Of a stretch of DNA of 64,000 nt, positions 8,874 to 18,224 are shown in pieces. The notes under the pieces are model-generated. The model had not been told where the DNA came from. It saw nothing but the letters and a program-made list of their open reading frames with translations, and searched no databases. The translations under genes were made by a program, and so were the position numbers. How positions within the stretch are numbered: position 1 is the first letter of the stretch; each line of letters begins with the position of its first letter. Source of the stretch: Paralteromonas sediminis (GTDB lineage Bacteria; Pseudomonadota; Gammaproteobacteria; Enterobacterales; Alteromonadaceae); assembly GCF_003820355.1 (NCBI RefSeq), contig NZ_RPOK01000004.1, forward strand, positions 496,001-560,000. Direction: 5' to 3'.

Positions 8874-9755
8874 ATGAAAAACGCGATACTAATATCGTCA
8901 CTTCTCGCCAGCCCGCTATTGAACGCAGATACCGCCTCTTACAAGTCAGTCATCAATGAACTTCAACTAAACGCTTCAGGTGACGTAAATTTGTCAGTTT
9001 TGATGATGGAAGAAGACGATGAGCTGCTTTGTGATAAAAATGGTTTTCATTTTAGCTTCTCTCTTGACAGTAACACTGCTGAAAAATGGTATGACACTTT
9101 AATACTCGCACGAACGGGCAACAGCCTAGTCGATTTTCATTACAAGCGTTATGAAAACAACCATTGCTCACTCACGGCAATAACATTGCCCAAGCTCTTT
9201 GAAGATGGACAAGCACCGGGTGGCGATCCTAGTGCTGGATTACTAAAAGAAACAGGGAGCTATGGCAACGTTGCCCTTGTTGGCACTAATGGCCTGAGTG
9301 AGGCCAGTTATACCGCCAGTGCTTTCTATGGCCAAGACGCAGCGGCAGCTGCCTTTGATGGTTATGTATATAACGTCAAAACCAACGTAGATACTGATGA
9401 AAAAATAGGTCGTGGGATCTGGTTGGTTAAACGAGAATATGAAAACAGGCAATTTACCAAACCTTGGTTGCAAGTCGACTTCGGCAAAGAAGTTTCTTTG
9501 ATTGGTACACGACTATTTGTAAATGCAAAATCCGTCGAACTGGGCAGGAGCCCTCGCAATGTTAATATTTTGTATTCCAATGATGGAGAGGACTTTGTTC
9601 ATCTTGAATCTTTTGTCCTCGGCGCAGAGGAAATTACAGTTACCCCCTTTAGTGGTGTGGTGACTGGGCGCTTCTTCAGACTTGAGATTGAGTCCAACAA
9701 CGGCGACGGCAATTTTATTGAAGTCGATGAATGGGAATTGTATCAAAATAAGTAG
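8874..9755 (+). CDS. Secreted protein with C-terminal discoidin (F5/8 type C) domain
   Basis: 293 residues from ATG 8874, chosen for the GAAAGGA ribosome site 7 bases upstream and the signal peptide MKNAILISSLLASPLLNADT. Residues 20-125 are an unrecognised acidic N-terminal domain with two Cys. Residues about 135-290 resemble an F5/8 type C carbohydrate-binding module: SYTASAFYGQDAAAAAFDG, the WLQVDFGKEV strand, RSPRNVNILYSNDGEDF and the closing TGRFFRLEIESN...EVDEWELY. No catalytic domain is present, so a glycan- or surface-binding role is inferred. The next gene starts 5 bp after its stop, which suggests co-transcription. Confidence 0.75.
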   Translation: MKNAILISSLLASPLLNADTASYKSVINELQLNASGDVNLSVLMMEEDDELLCDKNGFHFSFSLDSNTAEKWYDTLILARTGNSLVDFHYKRYENNHCSLTAITLPKLFEDGQAPGGDPSAGLLKETGSYGNVALVGTNGLSEASYTASAFYGQDAAAAAFDGYVYNVKTNVDTDEKIGRGIWLVKREYENRQFTKPWLQVDFGKEVSLIGTRLFVNAKSVELGRSPRNVNILYSNDGEDFVHLESFVLGAEEITVTPFSGVVTGRFFRLEIESNNGDGNFIEVDEWELYQNK

Positions 9756-9760
9756 CATCT

Positions 9761-10498
9761 ATGGATATTCAAAGTAAATTCGCATCGGCGTCTTTGTTTC
9801 AATACCTGGAAAACAACCAGCCAGGAGATTCCTCCCGGCTCGATGCCATTGTTAGCAAAAGCCGAAACGACACCCGGCAACAGGTAAACGACATAGAACA
9901 AAGCACCCGTAGTTTTGACAGTATTGAGCAAATGGTGGACAAAATCACCTCGGGTAAGGCAAACCTTAGTCAAGAGGCTATTGATGACATGTTTGCTTTT
10001 TACTATGAGCAGGTATCGTCTGAAGTCGAGGGTTTAGCCAAGCGGTTTGGGGTGAGCGAGTTACCACCTTTTGGTTTTGATAGTGGTCAAATGCAGGCCA
10101 CTACGCCCGATAACATTACGAAAGGGCAGCAGCGGTTGCTCGACTACTTTGAACGGGACAGTCGTTTATCAGAGCGTCTTTCCCGTTTACAAGGCCTGAC
10201 ACAGTTGCGGGAACTCAGTGCCAGTCATCAATATGCCAACCAACTTCAGCAGAGCGGCATGTCTGACAATCAAGTAGAGAACTACGTGCTTAGCAGCCGT
10301 GCCGCTGTATTGGAAAATAACAGCTTTACCATAAAAATCGGCAGGCTGGTCCCTGACAACTTAGGTATAGCAGCCGAAGCTCAACGAAGAGTCTCTCAGT
10401 TGAGCTCGCCTTTGTTATACGGAACTGACTCCTGCAACTCACTGATGGTATTCGCTCTGCGTTGTGGAGAACCTGTATTTCGCGCCAACCAGGCATAG
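9761..10498 (+). CDS. Uncharacterised protein, 3' end antisense to RND pump gene
   Basis: A 245-residue Gln/Ser-rich soluble protein without signal peptide or membrane segment that I do not recognise. It begins MDIQSKFASASLFQYLENNQ, a start that resembles short MDI-type motility-related proteins, but that is not enough for a call. The middle is predicted helical and amphipathic (FERDSRLSERLSRLQGLTQLRELSASHQYANQLQQS). The last 34 codons overlap the 3' end of the convergent RND gene by 103 bp; that tail contains Cys residues and looks unlike the rest, so the original stop may have been lost. Probably translated with the discoidin gene, 5 bp upstream. Confidence 0.6.
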   Translation: MDIQSKFASASLFQYLENNQPGDSSRLDAIVSKSRNDTRQQVNDIEQSTRSFDSIEQMVDKITSGKANLSQEAIDDMFAFYYEQVSSEVEGLAKRFGVSELPPFGFDSGQMQATTPDNITKGQQRLLDYFERDSRLSERLSRLQGLTQLRELSASHQYANQLQQSGMSDNQVENYVLSSRAAVLENNSFTIKIGRLVPDNLGIAAEAQRRVSQLSSPLLYGTDSCNSLMVFALRCGEPVFRANQA

Positions 10499-13400
10499 GC
10501 GGTCGGCACGACAAACAGCGTCATAAATGCCGAAATCAGCACACCCGAGAAAATCACCATACCAATTACAGCGCGACTTTCTGCACCTGGACCAGATGCA
10601 AGTACCAGTGGCAGCGCGCTAAACACTGTGGTAAATCCGGTCATCACAATCGGCCTGAGTCGTAACACTGCCGCGTGTTTCAGGGCCTGCTCAAACTCTT
10701 CACCAGCATCTCTGAGCTGGTTGGCAAATTCCACAATCAAAATACCGTTTTTAGCCGCCAGACCGATTAGCATAACCAGTCCGATTTGGCTGTAAATATT
10801 GATGCTCATACCGGCCAAATAGAGCCCAACAAAGGCTCCAAGGAGTGCCAACGGCACCGTTAGCATGATCACCCAAGGATGAACCCAACTCTCAAATTGC
10901 GCGGCCAACACCAGATAGGTTACTGCCAAAGCAAGAGCAAAAATGAAAATAAACGAATTGCCCGACTCCTGATACAGCTGAGACTCACCTTTGTAGTCAA
11001 TGGAAACCGCATCAGGCAACTCTGTTGCCACTATATCTTCCAGAAACGCCAATGCCTGACCCACCGTATAGCCGTCGGCCAGGTTAGCCGAGATGGTAAT
11101 GGCTCTCATGCGGTTGTACCGATTTAGCTCAGCAGATGTGGCCTGTTCAGTAAAGGAAAGCAAGTTGTCCATAGGAATAAGTTCGCCGGTTCGTTGCGAA
11201 CGTACATAGAGGTTTTCAATGCTGTTAGGGCTTCGATAATCAGCCTCAACACCTTCCAAAATCACATCGTACTCTTCACCGCGATCCAGAAAGGTTGATA
11301 CTCGGCGTTGACCCAACATGGTTTCAAGCGTTCTACCTATGTCGCTGATAGACACACCAAGATCTGCGGCCCTGTCACGATCGATTTTAACCAGAAGTTG
11401 AGGGTAAGTTTCTTTATAATCAGTATCGAGCCTTAACAAGTTCGGGTTTTCTGCCGCTTTTTCCATCACAGTATCACGCCATGAAACCAGGTTTTCGTAA
11501 GTGTCACCTTGCAGGACAAATTGCACCGGTCGACCAAACCCTCTTCCAGCAATGCCACTGCGCATAATACTAAATGCTCTTACATCGGGAATTTGACTGA
11601 TTTTTGCATTGATTTCATTCATCAGCGCAAAGGTATCCCGTTCCCGTTCATCCCAATCTGGTCCACCAACAATAGCAATACCCGCACTGCCACCAAAGCC
11701 AGGCGTTCTCACCAATACCCTGCTAAGCTCTCCGCGTTCGCGGTAAGGCAACAATATGGCTTCTAGTTGTTTTAAATTCTCCGCATTACTTTCAAAGCTC
11801 GCCCCTTCTTGGGCCTGCATCAGGATAAAAAAGTTTCCTCTGTCTTCCCGCGGAACAAACTCTTCGGGAATCAGCTTAAAAAGTTGGTAAACGGAGACCA
11901 CAGACAATACCAGCAGCACTGTCATCATGACAGGTTGGTGTAAAGTCTTGCCAAGTGTTCTGTGATAGCGGGCTTCTACAGATTTAAAGACCTTATCGAC
12001 CCAACGACCAAAGCCGCCCGATCGGCTGCGTTTCTTGAGAATTTTAGAGGCCATCATGGGAGATAAGGTGAGTGCAGTAAAGCTAGAAAAGGCAACCGCT
12101 GCGGCAATCGCCAATGCAAATTCAGTAAATAACCTGCCTATGTTTCCTTCTAAGAACACTAAGGGAACAAACACGGATATCAATACCAGTGTTGTGGCAA
12201 TCACGGCAAAGCCAACTTCCCTGGCACCTCTGTAAGCGGCTAAAATGGGGGGCTCACCCATCTCTATGCGTCGGTAAATATTTTCCAACACAACAATAGA
12301 GTCATCTACAACAAGTCCGATAGCCAACACCAGTGCTAAAAGGGTTAGCAGGTTGATAGAAAATCCCAGCGCGAACATCACAATAAAGGCAGCAATAAGT
12401 GACACCGGCACAGTTACCGCTGGGATTAAGGTAGCCCTGATATTGCCTAGAAACAGGTAAATCACAACTATCACCATGAACATGGCAATACCCAGTGTGT
12501 TGTATACTTCGCTGATGGATTCTTCAATAAAGACTGAAGAATCATAACTGGGAACGATAAAAATATTATCCGGTAATGTTGCCTCTATACGCGCTATTTG
12601 TTCTCTGGCAGAACGAGCTACCTCTAGCGTATTGGCTTTAGATTGTTTGACAATTCCCAGACCTATCATGTTGACGCCATCGCCGCGGAACTCTGTCTTA
12701 TTGTCAGCGGCCGTAAGTTCAACATTTGCTACCTCGCCTAGCCTGACCAGGTAACCATCAGCACCGGTGGCGACAGCGATCTTGGCGAAGTCATCAGGAT
12801 CTAGGAAGGTACGAGCAACACGAACCTCAAAGTCACGGTCGTTTGACTCAACCTGCCCAGCAGGCAGTTCAACGTTTTCTGAGCGTATTACACGCTCAAT
12901 ATCTGCAACGGTCACACCTCTGGCAGCCATGGCATTTCTGTCAAGCCAGACCTTCATCGCATACCGTCGTCCTCCCCCTATTTGCACGCGAGCGACGCCT
13001 TCTGCAATCGACAGCCTGTCTACCACAAAACGTTCAGCGTAATCAGTAAGTTCCATCGTATTTAGGTTAGTACTGCGCAAGTTGTACCATACCACCACGT
13101 TTTCATCGGAATTGGCCTTTGACACCTCAGGAGGATTGGCTTGATCAGGCAAATTGTCCAATACTCGACTGACTCGCTCACGCACATCGTTAGATGCTGC
13201 GTCTATGTCGCGGGATAACTTGAATTCGATTGATATGTTGGAGCGACCATTACGGCTGCGTGAAGTAATGTTTTTAATGCCCTCAATACCACTTATGCGA
13301 TCTTCTATCACCTGAGTGATACGGGTCTCTACAATACTTGCCGATGCACCGGGGTAATCAGTGTCGATCGATACAATCGGTGGGTCGATATCCGGGTACT

Positions 13401-13506
13401 CTCGTAACGAGAGCAAGCTGATGGCTACGACACCGAAGATGATGAGTAAGAGGTTAACAACACTCGCAAAAACCGGACGTTTAACTGAAATATCAGACAG
13501 CAACAT
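10396..13506 (-). CDS. RND efflux transporter permease (HAE-1/AcrB-like)
   Basis: A 1036-residue inner-membrane proton antiporter. It begins MLLSDISVKRPVFASVVNLL, the standard first helix. Two large periplasmic loops alternate with 12 predicted membrane helices. TM4 carries the proton-relay aspartate pair (LVVDDSIVVLENIYRR) and the second half has GLAAKNGILIVEF and LRPIVMTGFTTVFSALPLVL. Together these place it with drug/detergent efflux pumps, though the substrate cannot be read. The start lies 2 bp after the adaptor gene, with GAGGAAT as ribosome site. No outer-membrane channel gene is adjacent; TolC at 56.4 kb is a candidate partner. The tail overlaps the unknown gene by 103 bp. Confidence 0.96.
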   Translation of the reverse strand: MLLSDISVKRPVFASVVNLLLIIFGVVAISLLSLREYPDIDPPIVSIDTDYPGASASIVETRITQVIEDRISGIEGIKNITSRSRNGRSNISIEFKLSRDIDAASNDVRERVSRVLDNLPDQANPPEVSKANSDENVVVWYNLRSTNLNTMELTDYAERFVVDRLSIAEGVARVQIGGGRRYAMKVWLDRNAMAARGVTVADIERVIRSENVELPAGQVESNDRDFEVRVARTFLDPDDFAKIAVATGADGYLVRLGEVANVELTAADNKTEFRGDGVNMIGLGIVKQSKANTLEVARSAREQIARIEATLPDNIFIVPSYDSSVFIEESISEVYNTLGIAMFMVIVVIYLFLGNIRATLIPAVTVPVSLIAAFIVMFALGFSINLLTLLALVLAIGLVVDDSIVVLENIYRRIEMGEPPILAAYRGAREVGFAVIATTLVLISVFVPLVFLEGNIGRLFTEFALAIAAAVAFSSFTALTLSPMMASKILKKRSRSGGFGRWVDKVFKSVEARYHRTLGKTLHQPVMMTVLLVLSVVSVYQLFKLIPEEFVPREDRGNFFILMQAQEGASFESNAENLKQLEAILLPYRERGELSRVLVRTPGFGGSAGIAIVGGPDWDERERDTFALMNEINAKISQIPDVRAFSIMRSGIAGRGFGRPVQFVLQGDTYENLVSWRDTVMEKAAENPNLLRLDTDYKETYPQLLVKIDRDRAADLGVSISDIGRTLETMLGQRRVSTFLDRGEEYDVILEGVEADYRSPNSIENLYVRSQRTGELIPMDNLLSFTEQATSAELNRYNRMRAITISANLADGYTVGQALAFLEDIVATELPDAVSIDYKGESQLYQESGNSFIFIFALALAVTYLVLAAQFESWVHPWVIMLTVPLALLGAFVGLYLAGMSINIYSQIGLVMLIGLAAKNGILIVEFANQLRDAGEEFEQALKHAAVLRLRPIVMTGFTTVFSALPLVLASGPGAESRAVIGMVIFSGVLISAFMTLFVVPTAYAWLARNTGSPQRRANTISELQESVPYNKGELN

Positions 13507-13508
13507 GG

Positions 13509-14567
13509 TTATTCCTCATCGTCATTTAGCACGTTGACGCTTGACTGGTCTCTCACTCGCAGGGTGCCATCGACAACCACCCGCTGCCCAGCCTCAAGCC
13601 CACTCACGATTTGCACAAAACCAGGTCTGCGTTCGCCAATCTTTACTTCAGTTTCTGTCACTGAGTCGCCATTGAGTACATAAACCAGTTGCTTATCTTC
13701 ATTGGGGACAAGTGCTTTTTCTGGCACGACCAAAGCGTCGAGGACACGCTTCTCCAAGGTGATTTGCAATAGCATACCTGGGCGAAGCTTTTTCTCGCTG
13801 TTATCGATAGCTGCACGCACCAGAATAGAGCGGGTGACGGGGTCGATGCGTGAATCAATACTACTGATAGTGCCGTTAAAGCGCTCACCAGGGTACGCCA
13901 CAGAACTTGCCTCTACACTAAGACCAGTGCGTAAACTAGCAAGATGACTTTCCGAGACACTGAAGTTCACTTTTACCACAGACACATCATCAAGGGTCGT
14001 GATCACATCAGCCGGACGAACCAAAGAACCCACACTGATTTCTCTTATGCCCAGCTGCCCACTGAAGGGCGCTCGTATTTGCAATTCATTTAACTGAGCG
14101 TTCAGGACTTCCAACTGCGCTTGCATGGCATTCACTCTGGCCTGTTGTTCGTCAAACAGCTGTTCTGATGCCGCACTTTCTTTCTTGAGGTTGCTGATGC
14201 GCGCTAATTGTCGTTTCGCTTCATTGAGGTTCACCTCTAGCTCATTGACTCTAGCGCGCTCTTCCTTATCGTCGAATTGCACCAATAACTGCCCTGCTTC
14301 GACATATTGACCATCATCAAACTTTATATCAACAACCAATTCTGTTTCTTGTGCTGTAAGCGTTACAGACTCATTGGCCCGGGCTGTGCCAAGCGCTTCG
14401 ATGACGATTGGAAAGGCCTGTTGCTTCACTTGTGCCACTTTAACAGGCGTTTTACGTGGCCCATTTACAGTCTCTTCCTGTTGCTGTGGCCAGTTTATGA
14501 ACACTAGGAACGCAGCGAGTAGAACAATACCAATTAACAGTGGTGAAACTTTGCCACTTGAGCCCAT
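13509..14567 (-). CDS. RND efflux periplasmic adaptor (membrane fusion protein)
   Basis: 352 residues of the HlyD/AcrA-type adaptor class. One N-terminal membrane anchor (LLIGIVLLAAFLVFINW) is present without a lipobox. The barrel-sandwich/lipoyl half-motifs are seen at GTARANESVTLTAQ and FDDGQYVEAGQLLVQFDD, an alpha-helical hairpin at residues about 105-155 (NELEVNLNEAKRQLARISNL), and IRAPFSGQLGIREISVGSLV closing the lipoyl domain. It bridges the RND permease to an outer-membrane factor. It is the first gene of a two-gene operon with the permease; AAGGT precedes ATG 14567. Confidence 0.95.
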   Translation of the reverse strand: MGSSGKVSPLLIGIVLLAAFLVFINWPQQQEETVNGPRKTPVKVAQVKQQAFPIVIEALGTARANESVTLTAQETELVVDIKFDDGQYVEAGQLLVQFDDKEERARVNELEVNLNEAKRQLARISNLKKESAASEQLFDEQQARVNAMQAQLEVLNAQLNELQIRAPFSGQLGIREISVGSLVRPADVITTLDDVSVVKVNFSVSESHLASLRTGLSVEASSVAYPGERFNGTISSIDSRIDPVTRSILVRAAIDNSEKKLRPGMLLQITLEKRVLDALVVPEKALVPNEDKQLVYVLNGDSVTETEVKIGERRPGFVQIVSGLEAGQRVVVDGTLRVRDQSSVNVLNDDEE

Positions 14568-14690
14568 ATTTTTTTACCTTTTCTAGACTTTTATTTGTAC
14601 GTTGGGGCAGCGGAATTTTGCAGTACCATTACGCCAAACAAACTATTAGGATTAATAGCAGATTAATGGCGAAATAGTTTACAGGCTGTA

Positions 14691-15206
14691 ATGATTTATA
14701 GGGTTCTTTTATCAATAATTTTGGGGGTTTCAGCGCTTTTTGGTTGTACTGATCCACTCGATTCCCCAATTTGCAGGAACAATATAACCAGCGAAGTCCC
14801 CGACTCAGGTCAACTGGTTTGCATGATCCCTCAACAGCAAGCCATTATTTTAGTGCAACAAAAACACGGTTTGCCTACTACTTTAGGTGTTTCCGCAGAA
14901 GGCTCCGATGGGTTGTGCAAACTACACCGCTATGCGTGGGAAAAAACTGGCATAAACATTGAAGTTAACCAACTTTTGTTCCAGACCCCTCAGTTAACCA
15001 TTGTTTCTTGTTTACTGAGCAACGATATCCACATTTCAGAACGAGGGTTAGCTCTGCCAGCTTGGCGAACCTCGGATAAATATGAATATATGGTTGCTAA
15101 GAACCCGTATTTGCTCACAAGAAACGATCTCAAAAATCCAGAGATGCTTATCCCTCTGCGTGAAGCCTACGTGGCACATTTCAATAAGAATCACAAAGAA
15201 GACTAA
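14691..15206 (+). CDS. Uncharacterised lipoprotein
   Basis: 171 residues with a type II signal peptide: MIYRVLLSIILGVSALFGC puts the lipidated Cys at position 19. The mature part has five further Cys, but no family I recognise. There is a charged C-terminal region ending NKNHKED. It is divergent from the RND adaptor gene, with a 123 bp intergenic region that contains two GATTAAT direct repeats and a 7 bp inverted repeat AAACTAT/ATAGTTT. Its stop lies 68 bp before the acyl-CoA dehydrogenase. The outer-membrane or periplasmic location is an inference from the lipobox. Confidence 0.75.
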   Translation: MIYRVLLSIILGVSALFGCTDPLDSPICRNNITSEVPDSGQLVCMIPQQQAIILVQQKHGLPTTLGVSAEGSDGLCKLHRYAWEKTGINIEVNQLLFQTPQLTIVSCLLSNDIHISERGLALPAWRTSDKYEYMVAKNPYLLTRNDLKNPEMLIPLREAYVAHFNKNHKED

Positions 15207-15274
15207 CCTGTAAACCGAAAAAACACGTATACTCCTAAACAAATTAAAACGACCGTTTGAATTCAGGAGTGAAC

Positions 15275-17035
15275 ATGCCACAGTATCAGGCCCCACTTGC
15301 AGACTTTCAGTTTTTGCTCAACGACTGGTTAGACATTAATGAACACTACAAAAGCCTTGGCGTAGAAGAATTTGATGCAGAGCTCGCTAACGAAATTATT
15401 GCGCAAGGCGGCAAATTTGCCGCAGACGTCATCGCCCCTCTAAACCGAGAAGGTGATGAGCAAGGTTGCAAGTTAGAAGATGGACAAGTATCTACCCCTG
15501 ACGGATTTTCTGCAGCGTACAAAGACTATGTGGCCAATGGCTGGAATGCCATGCTTGGCAGTGCTGAGTATGATGGTCAAGATCTTCCCTATTCCATGGC
15601 GGTCCCTGTGCATGAGATGCTTAACTCAGCAAACCTCAGCTGGCGCCTCACCACCATGCTCACTGAGAGTGCTATTCTTGCTATCACCAAACACGCCAGT
15701 GAGGAACTCAAGTCCTTGTACTTGGCCAAGCTGATTAGTGGTGAATGGACAGGCACCATGAACCTCACTGAGCCACATGCGGGTACAGACCTGAGTTTGC
15801 TTTCAACAAAAGCAGAACCTGTTGGTGATGGCCGCTATGAAATCACTGGCAATAAGATTTTTATTACCGCAGGCGACCAGGACTGGAGCGACAATATCAT
15901 TCATCTTGTCCTTGCTCGTCTCCCTGATGCGCCCCCAGGCGTTAAGGGGATCAGCTTGTTCCTCGTGCCCAAGTTCTTGCTCGATGAAAACGGCAACCCT
16001 GGCCAGAAAAATAAAGTGTCTGTGGGCAGTATCGAGAAGAAAATGGGCATTAAAGCCAGTCCTACCTGTGTAATGAATTACGACGGTGCGACGGGTTGGT
16101 TGGTTGGTGAAGAGAACCAAGGGCTCGCCTGTATGTTCACTATGATGAATGATGCGCGTTTTCAGGTTGGTCTTGAGGGGCTTGGTACCGCTGAGGCTAG
16201 TTTCCAGGGCGCACTAGCTTACGCGAGGGAGCGTCTGCAAAGCCGTGCTCCACAGGGTGTCCAATCACCTGATTCAAAGGCTGATCCTATTGTTTTTCAA
16301 CCTGATGTCGCGCGCATGCTGCTTACCCAAAAAGCCTTGGTGGAAGGATGCAGAGCACTTTCTATGATGTATGCACAAATGATGGACATCGAGAAGTATG
16401 CTGACGGCGAACAAAAACACCAGGCAGGCATGGTTATTCAGTACCTTACCCCAATCTGTAAGGCCTTTATGACAGATATGGGCCTTGAGGCCAGTAACCT
16501 CGGGGTTCAGGTATTTGGCGGTCATGGCTATATTCGTGAATGGGGAATGGAGCAACTGGTGCGCGACACACGAATTGCCCAGCTTTATGAAGGCACAAAT
16601 GGTATTCAAGCACTTGACCTAATTGGCAGAAAGCTAACCAGAGATGGCGGTGAAATGATGAATGCGACCTATCAGGCTTTCCTTTCTAAAGTGAGCATGA
16701 TCGAAGAGACAGGGGCTAAGGAAAAAGCGACAGCCCTGCTAGAGGAATGGAAGTCAGTGTCTACATCACAACTTGGAAAAAGCGCTGAAGATGTTGCCTC
16801 TGCAGCATGTGACTATTTAGCCTATTGTGCGTACTCACTGATTGGTGTGCTTTGGTACAGCATGGCAGACACGGCGACTCGCAGTGAAAACACGACATTG
16901 GCCAGCGCAAAAGGAAAAACCCGTGATTTTTATATTGCACGCCTGTTGCCGCGCAAAGATATGCACCTGGCGGCTCTAGAAACCGGTGCTGACACAGTAC
17001 TGGCTGTTTCAGGAAGTGAATTTGACTACATTTAA
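15275..17035 (+). CDS. Acyl-CoA dehydrogenase, large DmdC/FadE-like type
   Basis: 586 residues from ATG 15275, chosen over TTG 15257 because CAGGAGTG sits just upstream. The protein starts MPQYQAPLADFQFLLNDWL, the short N-terminal extension of the large class of acyl-CoA dehydrogenases, to which DMSP-pathway DmdC belongs. The FAD-dependent core follows: TMNLTEPHAGTDLS, the GNKIFITAGDQD segment, and QVFGGHGYIREWGMEQLVRDTRIAQLYEGTNGIQALDL with the usual substrate-site features. A C-terminal domain of about 120 residues completes it. It oxidises an acyl-CoA thioester to the enoyl-CoA; the chain length or DMSP role cannot be assigned from sequence. It stands alone, ending in a bidirectional terminator. 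Confidence 0.92.
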   Translation: MPQYQAPLADFQFLLNDWLDINEHYKSLGVEEFDAELANEIIAQGGKFAADVIAPLNREGDEQGCKLEDGQVSTPDGFSAAYKDYVANGWNAMLGSAEYDGQDLPYSMAVPVHEMLNSANLSWRLTTMLTESAILAITKHASEELKSLYLAKLISGEWTGTMNLTEPHAGTDLSLLSTKAEPVGDGRYEITGNKIFITAGDQDWSDNIIHLVLARLPDAPPGVKGISLFLVPKFLLDENGNPGQKNKVSVGSIEKKMGIKASPTCVMNYDGATGWLVGEENQGLACMFTMMNDARFQVGLEGLGTAEASFQGALAYARERLQSRAPQGVQSPDSKADPIVFQPDVARMLLTQKALVEGCRALSMMYAQMMDIEKYADGEQKHQAGMVIQYLTPICKAFMTDMGLEASNLGVQVFGGHGYIREWGMEQLVRDTRIAQLYEGTNGIQALDLIGRKLTRDGGEMMNATYQAFLSKVSMIEETGAKEKATALLEEWKSVSTSQLGKSAEDVASAACDYLAYCAYSLIGVLWYSMADTATRSENTTLASAKGKTRDFYIARLLPRKDMHLAALETGADTVLAVSGSEFDYI

Positions 17036-17062
17036 CGATTGAAGTTATTTCAGTCTGCAATC

Positions 17063-17091
17063 AAAAAAGAGAGCCTCTTGGCTCTCTTTTT
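17063..17091. terminator. Bidirectional terminator
   Basis: A 12 bp perfect stem (17064-17075 with 17080-17091), AAAAAGAGAGCC on the left arm, with loop TCTT. Both strands show a T-run, so it serves the acyl-CoA dehydrogenase (plus) and the DUF3016 gene (minus). Confidence 0.93.
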
Positions 17092-17644
17092 ATAGTTTTG
17101 CAACCTGTTCACTGAAGGTGTCACCAAACCAGTCCTTGAGCATTCTTTTCTCATAAGCAAACGGACGTTCGCTGAAGCGAACAGACAATCCATCCAGAAA
17201 GCCCATGTCTTTAATTTTAACGTCGTCAGCCTTGATGTCATTGCCAGATGCATCTTTTAGCACATAGCTAAATGTCATTCTTGGGATGTGGATACGTTTA
17301 ACAACGCGTACATCCTCACCGCCCGAACCTATGCCTACAAACGATGCTGGCCAAACTTGTCCCGCCAAATCGATATCAGTAACCGTTACATGCAAGGTTT
17401 GCCCTTCTGGAAGGGTTTCGGCAAGCTTTTCAAAAGCCTCGTCCAACTCTCGAAAGACCTGCTTTCTAAATGAGCGGCGACTTTGTAGAGAAGGCCTGAT
17501 ATCTGAGTAGTCCTGAGGAGACTGCCATGTGATCAGCACACGGCCTTCCTCATTTTTGACAGTTTGATCTTTCTCGTCGGCAATCGCAGTGGCACTTGTC
17601 ATCGTACTCAATGACAATGCTGAGACTAGCAGTAATTTACGCAT
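17090..17644 (-). CDS. Secreted DUF3016 protein
   Basis: 184 residues from ATG 17644, which has AAGGGGAAG upstream and opens with a signal peptide (MRKLLLVSALSLSTMTSATAIA). The body has the DUF3016 features: ITWQSPQDYSDIRPS, the LPEGQTLHVTVTDIDLAGQV strand and a final ERPFAYEKRMLKDWFGDTF. The family is periplasmic and of unknown function, common in Alteromonadales and Shewanella. The gene runs in the same direction as the small membrane protein gene 81 bp upstream, possibly one transcript, and ends at the shared terminator. Confidence 0.85.
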   Translation of the reverse strand: MRKLLLVSALSLSTMTSATAIADEKDQTVKNEEGRVLITWQSPQDYSDIRPSLQSRRSFRKQVFRELDEAFEKLAETLPEGQTLHVTVTDIDLAGQVWPASFVGIGSGGEDVRVVKRIHIPRMTFSYVLKDASGNDIKADDVKIKDMGFLDGLSVRFSERPFAYEKRMLKDWFGDTFSEQVAKL

Positions 17645-17725
17645 GGTCTTCCCCTTAACACGTACTTTTTTACTCTTTATCAAAGTGTAACAACCGAACC
17701 TGAACACGCCATGAACAATTCGTCC

Positions 17726-18091
17726 TTATCTGTGATTACGCAAAATACCGGCTTCTTGAATCTGCTCACAGAATTTTTCACGGGTATTGCCATAAATATA
17801 GGGGTTAATATCGTCGCCTTTACAATAACGCAGATAAAATACGCCCAGCGTTTCCCGATCTTTCATAACGTGCTCGGTATACTTCAGCTGGTTCTCACTT
17901 AATTCAGCCAGCAGCGGCTTAGCTTCCTCACGAAAATCTCGCAGGACTTTTTGTTCCGCCGCATCAGACAATTTGTTGAACCAGTTACCCACACCAACTT
18001 CGTTGCCCTTAAGCAGGTCATCAGCTAGGTCAGACTGATAAAAAGCCACCAATACTGCAACGACTACCAGCCAATAAAAAAAACGTTTCAT
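17726..18091 (-). CDS. Small membrane-anchored protein of unknown function
   Basis: 121 residues. One N-terminal hydrophobic segment (FFYWLVVVAVLVAFY) acts as an uncleaved anchor or a signal peptide; the rest is a charged helical domain that contains two Cys (RYCKGDD and KFCEQIQ), possibly a periplasmic disulfide. I do not recognise the family. It is divergent from ccoG with 133 bp between the starts. No strong ribosome site is visible before ATG 18091. Confidence 0.7.
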   Translation of the reverse strand: MKRFFYWLVVVAVLVAFYQSDLADDLLKGNEVGVGNWFNKLSDAAEQKVLRDFREEAKPLLAELSENQLKYTEHVMKDRETLGVFYLRYCKGDDINPYIYGNTREKFCEQIQEAGILRNHR

Positions 18092-18224
18092 GCTATTGTT
18101 CTGCTCCGTGTAATGTTTGCACAGCGTTTACACTTTTATATTTGATCTATATTAAACAATTTTTGACGACCATTGTTATACTTCCGAACGCAAACTTGGT
18201 ATTCAGTTCCGTTTGAAGGTATTT

